Shown here: positions 7,721 through 12,426 of the stretch, piece by piece
How the letters are laid out: each line of letters starts with the position of its first letter
Position numbering within the stretch: position 1 is the first letter of the stretch
DNA from: Deinococcus sp.
Lineage (GTDB): Bacteria > Deinococcota > Deinococci > Deinococcales > Deinococcaceae
Assembly: GCF_018260555.1 (NCBI RefSeq)
Contig: NZ_JAGLBB010000015.1
Span: forward strand, 36,469-48,894
Direction: 5' to 3'
Length of the DNA stretch: 12,426 nucleotides
Program-made: the position numbers and the translations under genes
Notes under the pieces: generated by a model
Seen by the model: the letters and a program-made list of their open reading frames with translations, nothing else
Told to the model about the DNA's origin: nothing
Database searches by the model: none

Positions 7721-8902
7721 TTACAGCACTTCGAACAGACCGGCTGCGCCCATGCCGCCGCCCACGCACATGGTCACGACCACGTGTTTCGCGCCCCGGC
7801 GTTTGCCTTCCAGCAGGATGTGCCCGGTCAGGCGCGCGCCGCTCATGCCGTACGGATGCCCGACGCTGATCGCGCCGCCGTTCACGTTGTACTTGGCCGG
7901 GTCGATACCCAGCGTGTCCCGGCAGTACAGGGCCTGCACGGCGAACGCTTCGTTCAGTTCCCACAGGTCAATGTCGTCCACGCTCAGGCCGTGGCGTTTC
8001 AGGAGTTTCGGCACGGCCAGCACCGGGCCGATGCCCATCTCGTCGGGTTCCAGGCCCGCCACGGCAAAGCCCTTGAACAGCCCCAGCGGGGCCAGTCCGC
8101 GCTCGCGGGCCATGTCGCCGCTCATGACGACCACGGCCGCCGCGCCGTCCGACAGTTGCGAGGCGTTTCCGGCGGTGATCACGCCGCCCTCGATGACGGG
8201 CTTCAGTTTGCTCAGGCCCTCCAGGGTGGTATCGGCGCGGTTGCCCTCATCCAGGCTCAGCGTGACCTCGCGGGTGCTGATCTCGCCCGTGGCCTTGTCC
8301 TGCACTTTCATGCGGGCCGTCATGGGCACGATCTCATGCTCGAACAGCCCGGCCTGCTGCGCCGCCGCCGTCCGCTGCTGGCTTTGCAGTGCGTACTCGT
8401 CCTGCGCCTCGCGGCTGATGCCGTAGCGCTCCGCGACCACCTCGGCCGTCTGGAGCATCGGCATGTAGATCTCGGGCTTGTGCTCCATGAGCCACTCGCC
8501 GCGCAGGCGGTACCCGTTGGCGTGCTCGTTCTGCGTCAGGCTGATGCTTTCCAGGCCGCCCGCCACGAACACGTCGCCCTGACCGGTCATCACGTGATTC
8601 GCGGCCAGCGCGATGGTGTTCAGGCCGCTGGAGCAGAAGCGGTTCACGGTCACGCCCGACACACTCACCGGAAAACCGGCGCGCAGCGCGATCTGCCGGG
8701 CGATGTTGCTGCCGGTGGCGCCTTCCGGGTTCCCGGCGCCCATGATCACGTCCTCGATCTCGGACGGGTCGATCCCGGCCCGCTGCACGGCGTGCAGAAC
8801 AGCGTGCGCGCCGATGTCAGAGCCGTGCGTGTCGTTCAGGAACCCCCGGTAGGCCTTGCCGATGGGGGTGCGGGCAGTGGAAACAATGACAGCGTCTTTC
8901 AT
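7721..8902 (-). CDS. fadA: Acetyl-CoA acyltransferase / thiolase (FadA-type)
   Basis: 393 residues, full thiolase length. It catalyses the last step of beta-oxidation, splitting 3-ketoacyl-CoA with CoA to release acetyl-CoA, in the cytosol. The catalytic set is complete: nucleophile Cys90 in NRFCSSGLNT, the NEAFA motif in LWELNEAFAVQ, His349 in GHPYGMSG and acid/base Cys379 in CVGGGMG. The start at 8902 is backed by AAGGAG 8 nt upstream. It follows the FadB-type gene on the same strand with a gap of 96 nt, the normal order of a fadBA-like operon, and this context favours a degradative over a biosynthetic (AtoB/PhaA) role, though sequence alone cannot exclude acetyl-CoA acetyltransferase activity. 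Confidence 0.93.
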   Translation of the reverse strand: MKDAVIVSTARTPIGKAYRGFLNDTHGSDIGAHAVLHAVQRAGIDPSEIEDVIMGAGNPEGATGSNIARQIALRAGFPVSVSGVTVNRFCSSGLNTIALAANHVMTGQGDVFVAGGLESISLTQNEHANGYRLRGEWLMEHKPEIYMPMLQTAEVVAERYGISREAQDEYALQSQQRTAAAQQAGLFEHEIVPMTARMKVQDKATGEISTREVTLSLDEGNRADTTLEGLSKLKPVIEGGVITAGNASQLSDGAAAVVVMSGDMARERGLAPLGLFKGFAVAGLEPDEMGIGPVLAVPKLLKRHGLSVDDIDLWELNEAFAVQALYCRDTLGIDPAKYNVNGGAISVGHPYGMSGARLTGHILLEGKRRGAKHVVVTMCVGGGMGAAGLFEVL

Positions 8903-8910
8903 GGTGTGTT

Positions 8911-8916
8911 CTCCTT
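8911..8916 (-). promoter_or_regulatory. Shine-Dalgarno site (AAGGAG) of the thiolase gene
   Basis: On the minus strand AAGGAG lies 8 nt before the ATG at 8902. It fits an internal gene of an operon transcript, in contrast to the leaderless starts elsewhere in the window. Confidence 0.8.
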
Positions 8917-8998
8917 GCTGGTCGGGGCCGTCGCCCCTGGGTGCGCTCTGGACGGGTCCACCTGAGCCGGAGGGGCCGGGCGGGGACCGGGGGTCACT

Positions 8999-11098
<2,100 letters not shown>

Positions 11099-11105
11099 GA
11101 TAAAA

Positions 11106-11111
11106 CCTCCT
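11106..11111 (-). promoter_or_regulatory. Shine-Dalgarno site (AGGAGG) of the FadB-type gene
   Basis: On the minus strand AGGAGG lies 7 nt before the GTG at 11098, a full-strength ribosome site that settles this non-ATG start. The transcript therefore carries a leader, in contrast to the divergent gene. Confidence 0.85.
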
Positions 11112-11176
11112 GGTGGGTGGGGAATTGGATTGTGGTTCGGTCCCTAGCTTTTCACGATTCCCCAACCCGGTCAAAC

Positions 11177-11209
11177 ACGTTCACGTTCAAGGTGTACGTC
11201 AACGTTCAC
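11177..11209. promoter_or_regulatory. Candidate operator between the fad operon and the oxidoreductase gene
   Basis: ACGTTCA occurs three times in 32 bp (11177, 11183 and 11202), plus a related ACGTCAA at 11196. Positions 11183-11205 form an imperfect palindrome (ACGTTCA, 9 nt, TCAACGT). It overlaps the proposed -35 (TTCACT, 11205-11210) of the plus-strand gene and lies 70-110 bp upstream of the fadB-type start, next to a minus-strand TTGACC at 11174-11169. A repressor of beta-oxidation genes (TetR or GntR type in other bacteria) is the natural candidate, but none is encoded here. Confidence 0.45.
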
Positions 11210-11233
11210 TTTGGGGGGACAGTCGGGTATGCT
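11205..11233 (+). promoter_or_regulatory. Promoter of the quinone oxidoreductase-type gene
   Basis: TTCACT (11205-11210, 4/6 to TTGACA), 17 nt, then TATGCT (11228-11233, fits TANNNT). The -10 box is 7 nt before the ATG at 11241, so the mRNA is probably leaderless or nearly so. This is the best-formed promoter in the window. Confidence 0.6.
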
Positions 11234-11240
11234 GCGGGTC

Positions 11241-12230
11241 ATGAGTGAATCCATGAAGGCCATCCGGGTCGAACGACTCGGCCCCCCCAGCGTGATGGAA
11301 CTCCAGGACGTTCCCGCCCCCACCGCCGGTCCCGGCGAGGTCCGCATCGAGGTCGAGGCGGTCGGCATCAACTTCGCGGACGTTCTGAGCGTCGCAGGCG
11401 AGTACCTGACCCGCACCCGCGTGCCGTACACGCCGGGCATGGAATTCGCCGGAATCGTCGAATCCCTCGGGGAGGGCGTCACGGGCGTGCAGGTCGGACA
11501 GCGGGTCGCCGCGCTGGGCGGCAGCGGCGCGCTGGCCCGCTACTCGGTCGTGAACGCCGCCGGACTGATCCCCGTTCCGGAAAACCTGAGCGGCGCGCAG
11601 GCCGCCGCGTTCCCCGTGTCGTACTTCACCGCCTACCACGGCCTGAACACCCTGGGGCGCGGCGTGAAAGGCGAGTGGGTGCTCGTGCAGGCCGCCGCCG
11701 GGGCGCTCGGCACGGCCAGCATCCAGCTTGCCAGGGCGATGGGCATGCACGTGATCGCGCTGGCCAGCACCGATGAGAAACTTGCGCTGGCCCGCACCCT
11801 GGGCGCCGACGTGACCATCCTCCAGGACGACCCGGACCGCGTGCAGAAAGTCCGTGACGCGGCGGGCGGCAAGGGTGTTCCCCTGATCCTGGAAGTCGTG
11901 GGCGGCAAACGCTTCCAGGAGAGCCTGGACATGGCCGCCCCGCAAGGCCGGATCATCGTGATCGGGAACGCCAGCCGCGAGCAGGCGACCCTGCGCCCCG
12001 TGGAACTCATGAAACGCAACCTGACCGTCACGGGCCTGTGGCTGACCAGCCTGATGAGCGACCGCGCCGCGACCCTGCAGGCCGCGCAGGCGCTCGCCGG
12101 ACTGGTCGGCAGCGGTCAGGTCACGCCGCAGGTCGGCCCCACCTACGCACTGGCCGACAGCGCCCGCGCCTTCCAGGACCTGCTGGACCGCAAGACGACC
12201 GGCAAGGTCATCATCGAACCCGCCCGCTGA
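11241..12230 (+). CDS. Zinc-less MDR oxidoreductase, NADPH:quinone oxidoreductase-type
   Basis: 329 residues from the ATG at 11241, chosen because a promoter -10 box ends 7 nt upstream; in-frame codons before it have no support. The fold is a medium-chain dehydrogenase/reductase: an N-terminal GroES-like domain (AIRVERLGPPSVMELQDV, then GINFADVLSVAGEY and YTPGMEFAGIVESLG) followed by a Rossmann domain with AAAGALGTASIQLA at about residues 151-164. The zinc-ligand cysteines of alcohol dehydrogenases are absent, as expected for quinone oxidoreductase (QOR) and enoyl/acryloyl reductase types. It probably uses NADPH to reduce a quinone or an activated double bond; which one is not clear. It diverges from the beta-oxidation operon across a shared control region, which makes a link to acyl-CoA metabolism or redox balance plausible. 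Confidence 0.88.
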   Translation: MSESMKAIRVERLGPPSVMELQDVPAPTAGPGEVRIEVEAVGINFADVLSVAGEYLTRTRVPYTPGMEFAGIVESLGEGVTGVQVGQRVAALGGSGALARYSVVNAAGLIPVPENLSGAQAAAFPVSYFTAYHGLNTLGRGVKGEWVLVQAAAGALGTASIQLARAMGMHVIALASTDEKLALARTLGADVTILQDDPDRVQKVRDAAGGKGVPLILEVVGGKRFQESLDMAAPQGRIIVIGNASREQATLRPVELMKRNLTVTGLWLTSLMSDRAATLQAAQALAGLVGSGQVTPQVGPTYALADSARAFQDLLDRKTTGKVIIEPAR

Positions 12231-12307
12231 GCGGGCCCTCCCCTGAGCCGCCCACACTGAATCGGCCATCCTGCCCCGCTGCCGACCGGCGCGCTTAAGT
12301 ACACTGC

Positions 12308-12326
12308 GTTTATCTTGTAGATAAAC
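12308..12326. promoter_or_regulatory. Palindromic operator-like site
   Basis: GTTTATCT and AGATAAAC form a perfect 8-bp inverted repeat around TGT. The site contains a possible plus-strand -10 box, TATCTT (12311-12316). Short AT-rich dyads like this are typical MarR- or TetR-type operators. It probably belongs to a gene beyond the right edge, with the second MITE copy starting 34 bp downstream. Confidence 0.45.
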
Positions 12327-12359
12327 CGCGCGGAGCGCGTAGCAGAAGAAAGTACGTTG

Positions 12360-12426
12360 GTAACTGCTCAGCACGATAAACACGGCAAAAAACGCTTGTT
12401 CCCGTTTTGTATGAGCATAATATTTA
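12360..12426. mobile_element. MITE-like element, copy 2, inverted and cut by the window end
   Basis: The last 67 bases are the exact reverse complement of 6511-6577, starting with the same GTAACTGCTCAGCA end. Three more flanking bases (TTG against CAA) match by chance or target preference. The copy is therefore in inverted orientation to copy 1, with the same end facing inward. Its far end lies outside the window, so whether it is a 192-bp copy or a longer parent IS cannot be told. If it is a simple insertion, the duplicated target should be GTACGTTG (12352-12359). Confidence 0.85.

Noticed and set aside
6591..8426. A 611-codon plus-strand open frame
   Set aside because: It lies antisense to the dioxygenase-type gene and part of the thiolase gene, has low-complexity Gly/Ala/Val sequence, and no start signal. 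Long antisense frames are expected in very GC-rich DNA.
12223..12237. GCCCGC-TGA-GCGGGC hairpin at the end of the oxidoreductase gene as a terminator
   Set aside because: The stem overlaps the stop codon, has a 3-nt loop and no T run behind it; such short dyads are common by chance here.
11199..12383. A 394-codon minus-strand open frame reaching from the MITE
   Set aside because: Antisense to the MDR oxidoreductase, whose motifs, promoter and codon bias are clear.

Overview
The window looks like a chromosomal segment of a Deinococcus species. Three things point there: very GC-rich coding sequence, many genes preceded by a TANNNT -10 box about 6 nt from the start codon (the leaderless-mRNA layout known from Deinococcus), and a lipoprotein with a WHy/LEA14-type domain. 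The genus is an inference from these features; no marker gene is present.

Layout, left to right. (1) 1-1319, minus strand: the 5' end of a LolA-like periplasmic carrier gene, a factor-independent terminator, and a secreted beta-rich protein of unknown function. (2) 1486-3683, plus strand: a WHy/LEA14-type lipoprotein, an amidase-signature hydrolase, and a small lipoprotein whose start overlaps the amidase stop. (3) 3684-4178: about 500 bp with no convincing gene, possibly a decayed ORF, ending in the promoter and leader of miaB. (4) 4179-5558: miaB, the tRNA methylthiotransferase. (5) 5643-6600: an AT-rich islet that stands out from its surroundings, with an orphan lipoprotein, a strong hairpin terminator and a complete 192-bp insertion. 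That insertion has 14-bp identical terminal inverted repeats and a perfect 8-bp target duplication. (6) 6603-11098, minus strand: a ring-cleaving-dioxygenase-type VOC protein, then (upstream on the same strand) a thiolase and a FadB/FadJ-type fusion that form a fatty-acid beta-oxidation operon. (7) 11241-12230, plus strand: a zinc-less quinone oxidoreductase-type MDR protein, divergent from the beta-oxidation operon and sharing a motif-rich control region with it. (8) 12308-12426: a palindromic operator-like site, then the start of a second, inverted copy of the insertion element, cut by the window end.

The metabolic core is the fadB-fadA pair: hydratase and dehydrogenase steps in one polypeptide, thiolase in the next. 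They are probably co-regulated with the divergent oxidoreductase. Both fad genes use Shine-Dalgarno sequences, whereas six other genes appear to start leaderless.

The most notable observation is the pair of identical, inverted ends of a small non-autonomous transposable element about 5.8 kb apart. They bracket the dioxygenase/fad/oxidoreductase block, and the first copy carries a textbook target duplication. I see no CRISPR array, RNA gene, defence system or other clearly new multi-gene system.
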